A stretch of DNA of 64,000 nucleotides, taken from contig NZ_QGDL01000004.1 in the NCBI RefSeq assembly GCF_003149245.1, positions 1 through 64,000 of the forward strand, read 5' to 3'. Source of the DNA: Faecalicatena orotica. GTDB lineage: Bacteria > Bacillota > Clostridia > Lachnospirales > Lachnospiraceae. Shown piece after piece: positions 52,353 through 61,177 of the stretch. The notes beneath the pieces were generated by a model that did no database searches, was not told the origin of the DNA, and saw only the letters and a program-made list of their open reading frames with translations. Numbering within the stretch: position 1 is the first letter of the stretch; each line of letters begins with the position of its first letter. The translations under genes were made by a program, and so were the position numbers.

Positions 52353-53561
52353 ATGATTAAAAAGCTTCGCAAACAAATTATTGCTGCCATCATGAGTGTA
52401 TTTTCAATTTTACTGCTTATTATCCTTGTAAGTATCTATATATCTACAAAACAGACTCTGGAAAGCAGCTGCTGGGACAAACTGGAATCAGCGATTTATA
52501 AAACGTATTCGAATAATTCACCGCTTATTCAGGATACCTCCCTGCCTATACTGGTTGTAACAGTTGATTATAAAAATAATATCAAACTGCTGGTGAATGA
52601 CATAGAAAGTCTCTCCGCAGATGACATCAGCGGCATCGTACATGAGGTACTGACAAGTAAATCAAAATCCTCCGTTATTGACGGCCATTTACGTTTTCTC
52701 AGGAAAAGTATTGGTATCTCTGATATCCGCATTGCTGTGGCGGATATCCAGACGGAACAGTCCCTCCTCAGGAAACAGTTCTGGCAGCTATTAGTCATCG
52801 GGGTTATCTCAATCCTCACGTTTGGAATACTGAGTATCGTGTTATCTGACAAGCTGACAAAACCAGTCCAAAATACGATTCTCTCCCAAAAAGACTTTAT
52901 CGCCAATGCTTCCCATAAGCTTAAGACCCCTCTGACAATTATCCTTTCAAATTCAGAAATGCTTTTAAACGCAGAGGAACATTCCGGCAGATCGGACAAC
53001 TATTCCGTGCAGCGGCTGAATTTTATCCACAGTGAATCTTTACGGATGAAGGTCCTGATAGAGCAGCTGCTTCAGCTTGCCAAACTGGACAGTTCAACCC
53101 TGCCAGTCCACAAGGATAAGCTGGACCTCAGCTTCCTCGTCTGCAACAGCATCTTAACTTATGAGCCGGTTATATATGATCTTGGGAAAAAATTAGATTT
53201 TGATTGTACAGAAAATATTACAGTACTTGGAAACGCAGAGAGTCTGAGGCAGGTTATCGATATTTTGATTGATAATGCAATCAAATATTCCCTGCCTGAG
53301 ACTACGATAACGGTTTCATTGACAGAACTCAAACGAAGCGCACTTTTTACCGTTGAAAGCAATGGTGAGCCGATAAGTCCGGAGGACATTAACCGGATTT
53401 TCCAAAAATTTTATAGAATCGGAACCGACAGTACGGGTTACGGGCTTGGACTGTCCATCGCACAATCAATCATAGCGGAACACAATGGACTCATCTGGGC
53501 TGAAACCGACGGGATATCCAAAAACAAATTTTTAGTACAGTTAAATAGTGTTGTTGAATGA
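52353..53561 (+). CDS. sensor histidine kinase (HisKA type)
   Basis: 402 residues. Two membrane helices (about 9-31 and 145-165) enclose a ~110-residue extracellular sensor. H188 in the SHKLKTPL box is the phosphorylation site, N308 in DNAIKYS is the ATP-binding N-box, and GYGLGLSIAQ is the G-box. The ATG at 52353 with AAAGGAG upstream is used; the longer frame would overlap the response regulator. Partner of the regulator at 51644. Confidence 0.92.
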   Translation: MIKKLRKQIIAAIMSVFSILLLIILVSIYISTKQTLESSCWDKLESAIYKTYSNNSPLIQDTSLPILVVTVDYKNNIKLLVNDIESLSADDISGIVHEVLTSKSKSSVIDGHLRFLRKSIGISDIRIAVADIQTEQSLLRKQFWQLLVIGVISILTFGILSIVLSDKLTKPVQNTILSQKDFIANASHKLKTPLTIILSNSEMLLNAEEHSGRSDNYSVQRLNFIHSESLRMKVLIEQLLQLAKLDSSTLPVHKDKLDLSFLVCNSILTYEPVIYDLGKKLDFDCTENITVLGNAESLRQVIDILIDNAIKYSLPETTITVSLTELKRSALFTVESNGEPISPEDINRIFQKFYRIGTDSTGYGLGLSIAQSIIAEHNGLIWAETDGISKNKFLVQLNSVVE

Positions 53562-53604
53562 TATCTTCAGTCTTTTTAGTTTCTAATATCTGCTGCCAGG
53601 CTCT

Positions 53605-54207
53605 TTACGCCGCCTTTCCCGGCTTCACTAAGAGTCCTGACCTCAGCAGTGCCGGTCTCACGGCATTATAGAGGAACGCCACTAATACAGTGGATACCAC
53701 CGCATTTACAAACGTCGTTGCTGTACTCCATTTGGCCAGAACCTCCGCCATCTGCTGTGGCTGGCCCAAAATATACTGCTTATAAAAATACCCGGCAATC
53801 GGATCCGCAATTACGTTGAATCCAAGTCCTGCGACAGATGCAATGATACTCCATTTAAAAATGTATTTTTTGTCGCTGCTCTCATTAATTTTAGCGATCC
53901 GGTGTGCAACTAAGCCCACAATCAGTCCAATGCAGAGCTTTAAAACAAATGTCTTCGGAGCTCCTGTAATGTAGATTGGGTCCATAATATCCGCAAATGT
54001 CATCCCGATTGCGCCAGCCAGACCTCCGTACCAGCCGCCCAGCAGCAGCGCCCCGAGAACACAAAATGCATTCCCGATATGGATTGACGTAGCGTCTCCC
54101 CCCGGCATCGGAATCTTTATCTGAAGATAAGTAAATGTTACATAACAAAGCGTGGCCAGTATTGCAGTCTGGGCAAGCTTTAAAACTGTCTGATTTTTCT
54201 GTTCCAT
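53605..54207 (-). CDS. ECF transporter S component
   Basis: 200 residues with about six helices. KLAQTAILATLCYVTF and ATSIHIGNAFCVLGALLLGGWYG follow the S-component pattern of ECF-type vitamin importers. It would bind a vitamin or nucleobase and pair with an EcfA/A'/T module encoded elsewhere. No riboswitch that I recognise lies in its leader (54208-54300), so the substrate is open; riboflavin, folate, biotin and thiamine types cannot be told apart by eye. Confidence 0.82.
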   Translation of the reverse strand: MEQKNQTVLKLAQTAILATLCYVTFTYLQIKIPMPGGDATSIHIGNAFCVLGALLLGGWYGGLAGAIGMTFADIMDPIYITGAPKTFVLKLCIGLIVGLVAHRIAKINESSDKKYIFKWSIIASVAGLGFNVIADPIAGYFYKQYILGQPQQMAEVLAKWSTATTFVNAVVSTVLVAFLYNAVRPALLRSGLLVKPGKAA

Positions 54208-54448
54208 AGTTCATACTTCCTTTCACCTTTAGATGCTGTCTATGATACTACTAAAGTGGTTCTGTAAAAACATCCAGTTATTCACGAAATAACCAGTCCA
54301 GTTCTGGATCATGCATTGCCGGACATGCTTTATCTTGTCTCAGGCGGCAGTTTTTGTTATAGTAAACTCAGACAGAAATGCTTCACACATGCCCTTTCAT
54401 TTCGTTAAGAGGGACATCGGTTAAAAGATGCCCTAACAGGAGAATCAC

Positions 54449-55156
54449 ATGATTAGAATCGCAATTGTAGAGGATGAGGACAGCTATATCGAACAGCTGA
54501 CCGGGTACCTCCAAGAATACCGGGAAACTGCAAATGAAGACTTCGATATCACCGTCTACCGGGATGGTGATGCCGTTGTCGCCAGTTATAAAGCACAGTT
54601 TGACATTATCCTGATGGATATCCAAATGCGCTTTGTGGACGGCATGACCGCGGCAGAAGAGATACGGAGCCAGGATTCAGAAGTTGTCATCATCTTCATT
54701 ACCAACATGACGCAGTATGCCATTCGAGGCTATGAGGTTGATGCTCTCGATTATATCCTGAAGCCGGTCTCTTATTTTGCATTCAGCCAGAAATTGAGCC
54801 GTGCCATAGCCAGAATTAAGAAGCGGGAAAGTAAATACGTCACTGTCTCTGTGAAAGGCGGCATCCTGCGCCTGAATGTATCGGATATCTATTATATAGA
54901 AAGTGCCGGGCATGACCTGATCTACCACTGCGCAGGCGGGAACCACACGGCATCAGGCACTATGAAGTCCGCAGAGGAAGAATTCGGGGGAATGAGTTTT
55001 TCCCGCGGCAACAAGTGTTACCTGATTAATCTGGAACACGTGGAAGGAATTCAGGACAAGTGCGCGGTTGTCCGGGGAGAACACCTGCAGCTGAGCCGTC
55101 CCCGCATGAACACATTTATGCAGGACCTGACCAAATACTGGGGGGAGATTAAATGA
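54449..55156 (+). CDS. LytTR-family response regulator
   Basis: 235 residues. Receiver domain with D57 in DIILMDIQMRF and the lysine in ILKPVSY; C-terminal LytTR DNA-binding domain (about 130-232; RLNVSDIYYIESAGHD). The stop codon overlaps the start of the kinase gene by four bases. AGGAG precedes the ATG. Such pairs control cell-surface, peptide or sugar genes; the GH3 gene downstream is a possible target (inference). Confidence 0.9.
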   Translation: MIRIAIVEDEDSYIEQLTGYLQEYRETANEDFDITVYRDGDAVVASYKAQFDIILMDIQMRFVDGMTAAEEIRSQDSEVVIIFITNMTQYAIRGYEVDALDYILKPVSYFAFSQKLSRAIARIKKRESKYVTVSVKGGILRLNVSDIYYIESAGHDLIYHCAGGNHTASGTMKSAEEEFGGMSFSRGNKCYLINLEHVEGIQDKCAVVRGEHLQLSRPRMNTFMQDLTKYWGEIK

Positions 55157-56478
55157 ACCAGACAGATATAAACCTCATACTGCCCGACATCCCGAGGCTG
55201 TACACTGCACTTGCCGAATGGCTTGCCTGCATCCTGTGTATTCTGGAGATGAAACGGCGCATAAATGGCTGGAAGCTGGCCCTTACCTCTGCCGGAGCGC
55301 TTATACTCCAGGCCGCTTTTCTGACCTTAACAAAAGAACTCGGCGATTTCTGGTGGATTCTATGTATGGCCGCCGCTGTCGGGCTGATGTACCTTTTTCT
55401 CTTCCGCTGCTGTGACACCCATCTCAGGGACATCGGCTATTACTGTGTACGTGCCTTCGTTATCGCCGAGCTGGCCGCATCTCTGGAGTGGCAGATTGAC
55501 TGCTATTTTTACTATACCATGAACTGGCAGGCCGGCTGGCTTCGGGTATTATTGCTGGTCGTGATCTATGCGGCAGTTTTTTTTACGGCGTGGGTGCTGT
55601 ACCGGAAAACAACCTCCGGCGAAGACGGGCTTCAGATTACCTCAAAGGAACTTACTGCCTGCATTATCATCGGGCTGGCAGTCTTTCTTATGAGCAATCT
55701 TGGATTCGTGTCAAATTCAACCCCATTTGCCGGACATCAGACTGCCGAGATCTTCAACGTCAGGACTCTCATAGACCTTGGAGGCGCGGCAATCCTATAT
55801 GCCTACCATATCCAGAGGATCGACCTGCGGACCAAACTGGAGCTGGAAAGTGTACAGAACATTCTTCACAACCAGTATATCCAGTACCAGCAGTCTCAGG
55901 AAGCAATGGACATTATCAACTATAAATATCACGACCTGAAGCACCATATTATTGCCCTCAAGTCGGAGGGAAACGACCAGAAAAGGAATGAATATCTGGA
56001 TAAAATGGAAGAAGAAATACAGCACTATGAGGCCCAGAATAAAACCGGGAACCAGGTACTGGACACACTTCTTACTTCTAAGAATCTGTATTGTATGAAG
56101 AATCAGATCTCCATGACCAGCGTAGCGGACGGGAGTTCCTTTGGCTTCATGGATGTCATGGATATCTGCTCCATCTTTGGAAATGCCTTAGATAACGCGA
56201 TAGAATGTGAGAAAAAAATAGCCGATCCTGAAAAAAGACTGATTCATGTATCCGCATTTACACAGAAAAACTTCCTGATCATACGCTTTGAAAATTATTA
56301 TGAAGGGGTTCTTACGTTTGACGAGCAGCTCCCTGTAACGACTAAGAAAGAGCCCCAGTTCCACGGGTACGGCCTGAAAAGCCTGCGGTATACCGTTCGG
56401 AAATACGGTGGCGAAGTTGATGTCAGCGCACAGGATAACTGGTTTAACCTGAAGATTCTGATTCCCTTGAAGATGTAA
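55153..56478 (+). CDS. GHKL sensor histidine kinase (AgrC-like)
   Basis: 441 residues. Six hydrophobic segments in the N-terminal ~220 residues, a coiled linker, the phosphorylation region YKYHDLKHHI (H260 or H264), and a GHKL ATPase domain with GNALDNAIE as N-box and GYGLKSLRY as G-box. No peptide signal gene (agrD-like) or processing enzyme is visible beside it. Partner of the LytTR regulator. Confidence 0.9.
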   Translation: MNQTDINLILPDIPRLYTALAEWLACILCILEMKRRINGWKLALTSAGALILQAAFLTLTKELGDFWWILCMAAAVGLMYLFLFRCCDTHLRDIGYYCVRAFVIAELAASLEWQIDCYFYYTMNWQAGWLRVLLLVVIYAAVFFTAWVLYRKTTSGEDGLQITSKELTACIIIGLAVFLMSNLGFVSNSTPFAGHQTAEIFNVRTLIDLGGAAILYAYHIQRIDLRTKLELESVQNILHNQYIQYQQSQEAMDIINYKYHDLKHHIIALKSEGNDQKRNEYLDKMEEEIQHYEAQNKTGNQVLDTLLTSKNLYCMKNQISMTSVADGSSFGFMDVMDICSIFGNALDNAIECEKKIADPEKRLIHVSAFTQKNFLIIRFENYYEGVLTFDEQLPVTTKKEPQFHGYGLKSLRYTVRKYGGEVDVSAQDNWFNLKILIPLKM

Positions 56479-56526
56479 AACAGACACCGAATTTGGCAAT
56501 ATGCATGAATTTCGGTGTCTGTTTTT
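56479..56526 (+). terminator. terminator after the LytTR/GHKL pair
   Basis: AACAGACACCGAA (56479-56491) is an exact inverse of TTCGGTGTCTGTT (56511-56523), followed by a T run. It begins directly after the stop codon. Confidence 0.9.
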
Positions 56527-56544
56527 ATGTAATTTTACTAACAG

Positions 56545-56581
56545 TTTTGCAATTTGTGCAAAAAAAACGCAGTTTATGCGT
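56545..56581. promoter_or_regulatory. two adjacent palindromes in the GH3 promoter region
   Basis: TTTTGCA-ATTTG-TGCAAAA (56545-56563) and ACGCA-GTTTA-TGCGT (56567-56581) are perfect palindromes with the same five-base spacer and a common GCA/TGC core, 22 bases apart. Likely operator sites for the GH3-GtrA operon; the protein that binds is unknown. Confidence 0.5.
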
Positions 56582-56646
56582 AAACCCGCACGGATGTAAA
56601 ACTTCTGTTAAAATCTTATTATCCAATACTAAAGGAGGAGAATCAG

Positions 56647-59070
56647 GTGAAACATCAGGATCTTATCGATAAAATGACGCTCGCGGAGAAGGCAGCGTTT
56701 TTAAGTGGAAAGTCAGAATGGGAAACGAGAGATTTTAAGCGTCTCGGTATCCCTTCTATTTTTTGTTCCGACGGCCCTCACGGAATCCGCAAACAGGACG
56801 GCGCCGGAGACCATCTCGGTCTGAATGCATCCCTGCCGTCGACCTGCTTTCCAACCGCTGCTGCTGTGGCAAACAGCTGGGATGAAGAACTCGGGCAGGA
56901 ACTTGGCGATGCGCTGGGTGAGGAAGCAGGTTCCTTAGGTGTCAACGTTCTTCTCGGCCCGGGTCTGAATATAAAAAGAAGTCCGTTATGCGGAAGAAAC
57001 TTCGAGTATTATTCAGAGGACCCATATCTTGCCGGAAAGATGGCCGCATCTTATATCAGGGGAATTCAGAAGCGCGGCGTGTACGCATGTCCAAAGCATT
57101 TTGCAGTAAATAGCCAGGAACTGCGCCGTATGGCAATGAATGCTGTTCTGGACGAACGTACTCTGAGGGAAATCTACCTGACCGGATTTGAAATCGCCGT
57201 GAAAGAAGGCGGCGCAAAGGCCATCATGACAAGCTACAATGAAGTAAACGGTACATATGCCAATGAAAACACACATTTGCTGAAAGACATTCTGCGGGAT
57301 GAATGGGGCTTTGACGGCATCGTCATTACGGACTGGGGCGGTTCCAACAGCCATACCCGCGGTGTTTTGGCAGGATCTGACCTCGAAATGCCTACTCCCG
57401 GACTCGACTCAGCACGTGAAATTTTGCAGTCCATAAAAGACGGAACTCTCAAAATGGAAGAACTGGATTCCTGTGTGGATCATCTCTTAGATGCGGTACT
57501 CACACTCAGCAAAAATGCTGAAACTATGAAACGCAGTTTTTCAGAGACCGCCCATCACGGGCTTGCCAGAAGAGCTGCAAGTGAAAGTGCAGTACTGTTA
57601 AAGAATACAGATCAGATCCTCCCTCTTGCCGCCAAGAGTAAAGTTGCAGTCATCGGAGACTTTGCCTTCGCACCGAGATACCAGGGGGCAGGATCTTCTG
57701 TTGTGAATGCTACTTTCGTTGAGACAACCGAAAGAAACATCCAGAATTACGACCTTCAGGTTACAGGATCCAGCCGCGGCTATCAGCGGACAGGCGGTGA
57801 AGATGCGGCCCTGAAAAAAGAAGCTTTGGACCTTGCAGGGAAAGCGGATGTCGTACTCTACTATTTTGGTCTGGACGAACTCAGCGAATCCGAAGGAATG
57901 GACCGTACACATATGCGTATCCCACAGAATCAGATTGACCTTCTCGAGGCACTGGTTCAGGTCAACCCTAATATCGTAGGCGTAGTAAGTGCGGGTGCTT
58001 CTTTTGAAATGCCGTGGCACTACTGCTGTAAGGCTATCCTCCACGGTTATCTGACCGGGCAGGCAGGAGCCAGTGCTATGTTGGATATACTGACCGGCAA
58101 AGTCAATCCTTCCGGCCGCCTGAGTGAAACTTATCCGGTCAAATATGAAGATACACCGGCTTTCAGGAATTTTCCGGGCACAGAGAGGAATTCCGAATAC
58201 CGGGAGGGCCTCTTCGTCGGCTACCGGTACTATGATACTGCAAAAGTACGGGTACAATATCCCTTCGGCTACGGGCTTTCCTATACTACTTTCGAATATT
58301 CTGACTTAAAGACTGATGAGTGGGGTGCAACGTTCACTATTAAAAACACAGGGGCACGGGACGGTGCGGAAGTCGCCCAACTCTATGTTTCAAAGCCTGA
58401 TAAGGAAGTTTTCCGTCCTGTGAAGGAATTGAAAGGATTCAGGAAGGTATTTTTAAAAGCAGGTGAAAGCAAAGAAGTGACCATTCCTTTTGATGATAAA
58501 ACATTCCGTTACTGGAATGTCTTAACAAATCAATGGGAAATCGAAGGAGGTAATTACCAGATTATGATCGGCGCCTGTGTTGCAGATATCAGGCTGACGG
58601 CAGATGTACAGATCGAAGGGTCAACAGACTTCTTCCCATACAAGAAAGAAACTCTCCCTTCCTACTATTCCGGATTGGTACAGCAGGTCGATGATAAAGA
58701 ATTCGAGACACTGCTCGGACACCCGGTCCCGGATGGGAAATGGACCGGAGAGCTCGGTGTCAATGACGCTATCTGCCAGATGTACTATGCCAAAAGCGGT
58801 CTTGCCAGACTGATATACCGGGTCCTCACACACCTGAAGAAAAAGAGCGAGGCCAAAGGAAAGCCTGATTTGAACATATTGTTTATCTATAATATGCCTT
58901 TCAGGGGAATTGCAAAGATGACCGCAGGTGCCGTCAGCATGGACATGGCGTACGGTATGGTAGAAGTTGTAAACGGACATTTTTTCAAAGGAATGAAGAA
59001 AATCATTGGTGGCTTCTTTGCCAATTCTAAAGCCAATAAAGCATATGAATCGAAACTTGCAGGAAAGTAA
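56647..59070 (+). CDS. GH3 beta-glucosidase with fibronectin III-like domain and C-terminal extension
   Basis: 807 residues. GH3 N-terminal barrel (about 5-300) with nucleophile D229 in VITDWGG, GH3 C-terminal domain (about 305-540), fibronectin III-like domain (about 560-660), then ~120 further residues ending in SKANKAYESKLAGK, longer than standard family members. KHFAVN and SYNEVNG are typical of beta-glucosidases. Initiates at GTG with AAAGGAGG upstream. No signal peptide, cytoplasmic. Followed after 22 bases by the GtrA-like gene. Confidence 0.9.
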   Translation: MKHQDLIDKMTLAEKAAFLSGKSEWETRDFKRLGIPSIFCSDGPHGIRKQDGAGDHLGLNASLPSTCFPTAAAVANSWDEELGQELGDALGEEAGSLGVNVLLGPGLNIKRSPLCGRNFEYYSEDPYLAGKMAASYIRGIQKRGVYACPKHFAVNSQELRRMAMNAVLDERTLREIYLTGFEIAVKEGGAKAIMTSYNEVNGTYANENTHLLKDILRDEWGFDGIVITDWGGSNSHTRGVLAGSDLEMPTPGLDSAREILQSIKDGTLKMEELDSCVDHLLDAVLTLSKNAETMKRSFSETAHHGLARRAASESAVLLKNTDQILPLAAKSKVAVIGDFAFAPRYQGAGSSVVNATFVETTERNIQNYDLQVTGSSRGYQRTGGEDAALKKEALDLAGKADVVLYYFGLDELSESEGMDRTHMRIPQNQIDLLEALVQVNPNIVGVVSAGASFEMPWHYCCKAILHGYLTGQAGASAMLDILTGKVNPSGRLSETYPVKYEDTPAFRNFPGTERNSEYREGLFVGYRYYDTAKVRVQYPFGYGLSYTTFEYSDLKTDEWGATFTIKNTGARDGAEVAQLYVSKPDKEVFRPVKELKGFRKVFLKAGESKEVTIPFDDKTFRYWNVLTNQWEIEGGNYQIMIGACVADIRLTADVQIEGSTDFFPYKKETLPSYYSGLVQQVDDKEFETLLGHPVPDGKWTGELGVNDAICQMYYAKSGLARLIYRVLTHLKKKSEAKGKPDLNILFIYNMPFRGIAKMTAGAVSMDMAYGMVEVVNGHFFKGMKKIIGGFFANSKANKAYESKLAGK

Positions 59071-59092
59071 AATACAGGAGGTTTAATCAATT

Positions 59093-59692
59093 ATGGAAAG
59101 CGAAGTTAAAAAGGCCGGTTTCTGGAGTAATTTTAAGGAAAAGCATCCCGGCATCGCACAGTTTATCGTATTTTTTATCATCAGTAACGGGGTCACCGTA
59201 CTCCAGATGATCATGATGCCGCTCATCAAGTATTTGTTCGGCTTCACATCTCTGGTAAGCACGGCATTTCAGGTACTGCCTGTAGGGCATAATCTGGACG
59301 GAAGCATTTATTATGTATTCGACTATGCTGCAGGCTCTATCGCAGGCGGGGGCGGCGGTGGTCTCGCCTATTTCCTCGCCGTTGAGATCACGCTTCTGCT
59401 TGCACAGATTATCAATTTCTTCCTTCAGCGGAATGTAACCTTTAAGTCTAATACGAGCGTGGTAAAAGCCGCTGTATGGTATTTCATCGCGTGGGTAATT
59501 ATTTCCGTCGGGGCTGCCGCACTGCAGGGACTTTATAAAACACCAATCTATGATTTCTGCATGAATATGATGGGGCAGGGTGCCGGTATGACAGTCGCGG
59601 ATATCATAACCATGCTGATCAACTGTGTCATCTCCTTCTGGGTATTCTTCCCGATCATGAAGATTATTTTTAAAGAGAAAAAAGAAGCATAA
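59093..59692 (+). CDS. GtrA-like multi-pass membrane protein
   Basis: 199 residues with four to five helices. FIISNGVTVLQMIMMPLIKY at the start and NFFLQRNVTFKSN are the GtrA-like hallmarks (the N-F-x-x-x-R-x-x-x-F motif). Family members help move lipid-linked sugars across the membrane. This copy has an inserted glycine-rich loop (SIAGGGGGG) and is longer than the usual 120-150 residues. AGGAGG precedes the ATG. Co-transcribed with the GH3 gene, a pairing of uncertain meaning. Confidence 0.75.
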   Translation: MESEVKKAGFWSNFKEKHPGIAQFIVFFIISNGVTVLQMIMMPLIKYLFGFTSLVSTAFQVLPVGHNLDGSIYYVFDYAAGSIAGGGGGGLAYFLAVEITLLLAQIINFFLQRNVTFKSNTSVVKAAVWYFIAWVIISVGAAALQGLYKTPIYDFCMNMMGQGAGMTVADIITMLINCVISFWVFFPIMKIIFKEKKEA

Positions 59693-59707
59693 AACAAAAT
59701 CAGATAA

Positions 59708-59750
59708 CATACAAAAAGGACTTGCCGGTGTGCAGGTCCTTTTTTGTATG
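59708..59750 (+). terminator. terminator after the GH3-GtrA operon
   Basis: CATACAAAAAGGAC (from 59708) and GTCCTTTTTTGTATG (to 59750) pair through a long stem, with a T run in the right arm. Confidence 0.88.
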
Positions 59751-59868
59751 AAATGATATTTTTTGTAGCAATTTACTTTTAATTATCGTCTAATAAGTAT
59801 AAGGGTATTTTACAGACATCAAACAGTTACGGTTCACACAGAACCTGCAGCTTACAGGGGGGAACAAA

Positions 59869-60408
59869 GTGGAAGAAGTAAAACGATCCACGGATATCAG
59901 ACTGGTTAGAAAAGCAATCCGGGGCAGTGTCGACGCCTATGGTGAACTTATAACAATACATAAAGGTTATCTGTACCGGATGGCATACCTGCATTCCGGC
60001 AGTGAGGATGCCGCGCTGGAAATTGTGCAGGAAACGGTACTGAAGGGCTTTCATTCTATTAAAACCCTTCAGAATCCTGCGGTATTCAGGTCCTGGATGA
60101 CCACAATCCTGATACATGTATCCAGTGATTATTATAGGAGGAATATTCCATTTTCAGAGCTTCCTGAAGAAGAACAGGAGCAGGAAAACAGCGGAATCTC
60201 CGCAGAAGAAAGACTGGACCTGTATGCCGCAATCCGCAGGCTTCCCGAGCATTACAGAATGGTCATCGTTCTGAAATATTTTGACGGGCTGAAACAGGAT
60301 GAGATCGCCGGGATCATGAACATTCCCCGGGGAAGTGTTTCTTCATATCTGACACGTGCTAAAAAAGAACTCAGAAAAAGCCTGGAGGAGGGATATTTAA
60401 ATGGATAA
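59869..60408 (+). CDS. ECF-type sigma-70 factor
   Basis: 179 residues. Region 2 (DAYGELITIHKGYLYRMAYL through FHSIKTLQNPAVFRSWMTTI) and region 4 (AIRRLPEHYRMVIVLKYFDG, then LKQDEIAGIMNIPRGSVSSYLTRAKKEL). Start is GTG with GGGGGGA upstream. The stop overlaps the anti-sigma gene by eight bases. Directs transcription in response to an envelope signal; the likely autoregulated promoter would lie in 59751-59868. Confidence 0.92.
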   Translation: MEEVKRSTDIRLVRKAIRGSVDAYGELITIHKGYLYRMAYLHSGSEDAALEIVQETVLKGFHSIKTLQNPAVFRSWMTTILIHVSSDYYRRNIPFSELPEEEQEQENSGISAEERLDLYAAIRRLPEHYRMVIVLKYFDGLKQDEIAGIMNIPRGSVSSYLTRAKKELRKSLEEGYLNG

Positions 60409-61144
60409 AAGATTTGAACAGATTCCCGTATCCGAAAAGCTGGACGGCGTGATTGACCACTGCATGGAGCAGCTTCATAAGGAGCAGAAAAGTAAGAGAA
60501 AAAAATGGATGAAAAAGACATTTATTTCACTTGGTACAGCCGCTGCTGTTTTCGTGTGTGCCGTTTTCTTCGGGGCAAGTAATCCCAATGCAGCCGAGAG
60601 TATCCCTCTGATCGGGCATATCACCCGTTTGATGCAGGGGGAACAAAAGCCTGCCCAGGAGTATATACAGGAATCTAATGGCGTAAAAATAACAGTATCT
60701 GAAGTGACACATGACAATCACTGGATTTCTATGAATGTGGTATTTTACAGTAAATCTGGTTTTCCGCAAGAGATGTATGCCAGTACATCTGGTACAGAAT
60801 GTGGTCTGCTTGAATTTATATCCGAAATCCGTTTTGATTTTTATGATCAGACAATTGCTGATTCTTCGTATATGAAAGGTAGCTTTACAGATGAAAATAC
60901 TTATTCCGGGAAAATCAATATTCCGATTGACCAGCGAATCCCCGCATCCGCCAGAAAAGATATAAAAATCCCAAAAGAATTCGACTTCATCTGGAATATC
61001 AGTATTATCTATGACTGGCCCTATGATTTATGGGAATACGCTTTGAATGAAGAAAAGCCATACCACACCAGCTTTTTACCTAACAATGGATTTGGCGGAA
61101 CCTGGGATTTTCAATTCAGTATCCCGCTGAACGTTAACCAATAA
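60401..61144 (+). CDS. membrane-anchored anti-sigma factor, DUF4179-like
   Basis: 247 residues. A short cytoplasmic N-terminus (MDKRFEQIPVSEKLDGVIDH) that would hold the sigma factor, one membrane helix (about 44-62, TFISLGTAAAVFVCAVFFG), then an extracellular DUF4179-like domain starting SNPNAAESIPLIGHI. This is the standard layout of DUF4179 anti-sigma factors coded just after an ECF sigma gene. It overlaps the sigma gene and is followed 33 bases on by the L,D-transpeptidase gene. Confidence 0.83.
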   Translation: MDKRFEQIPVSEKLDGVIDHCMEQLHKEQKSKRKKWMKKTFISLGTAAAVFVCAVFFGASNPNAAESIPLIGHITRLMQGEQKPAQEYIQESNGVKITVSEVTHDNHWISMNVVFYSKSGFPQEMYASTSGTECGLLEFISEIRFDFYDQTIADSSYMKGSFTDENTYSGKINIPIDQRIPASARKDIKIPKEFDFIWNISIIYDWPYDLWEYALNEEKPYHTSFLPNNGFGGTWDFQFSIPLNVNQ

Positions 61145-61177
61145 TCGTTTTCTGAGCCAAGAAACGGAGGATACCAT

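Noticed and set aside
54208-54448. Riboswitch in the leader of the ECF S-component gene
   Set aside because: No FMN, TPP, THF or preQ1 signature could be read on the minus strand; only short incidental inverted repeats are present.
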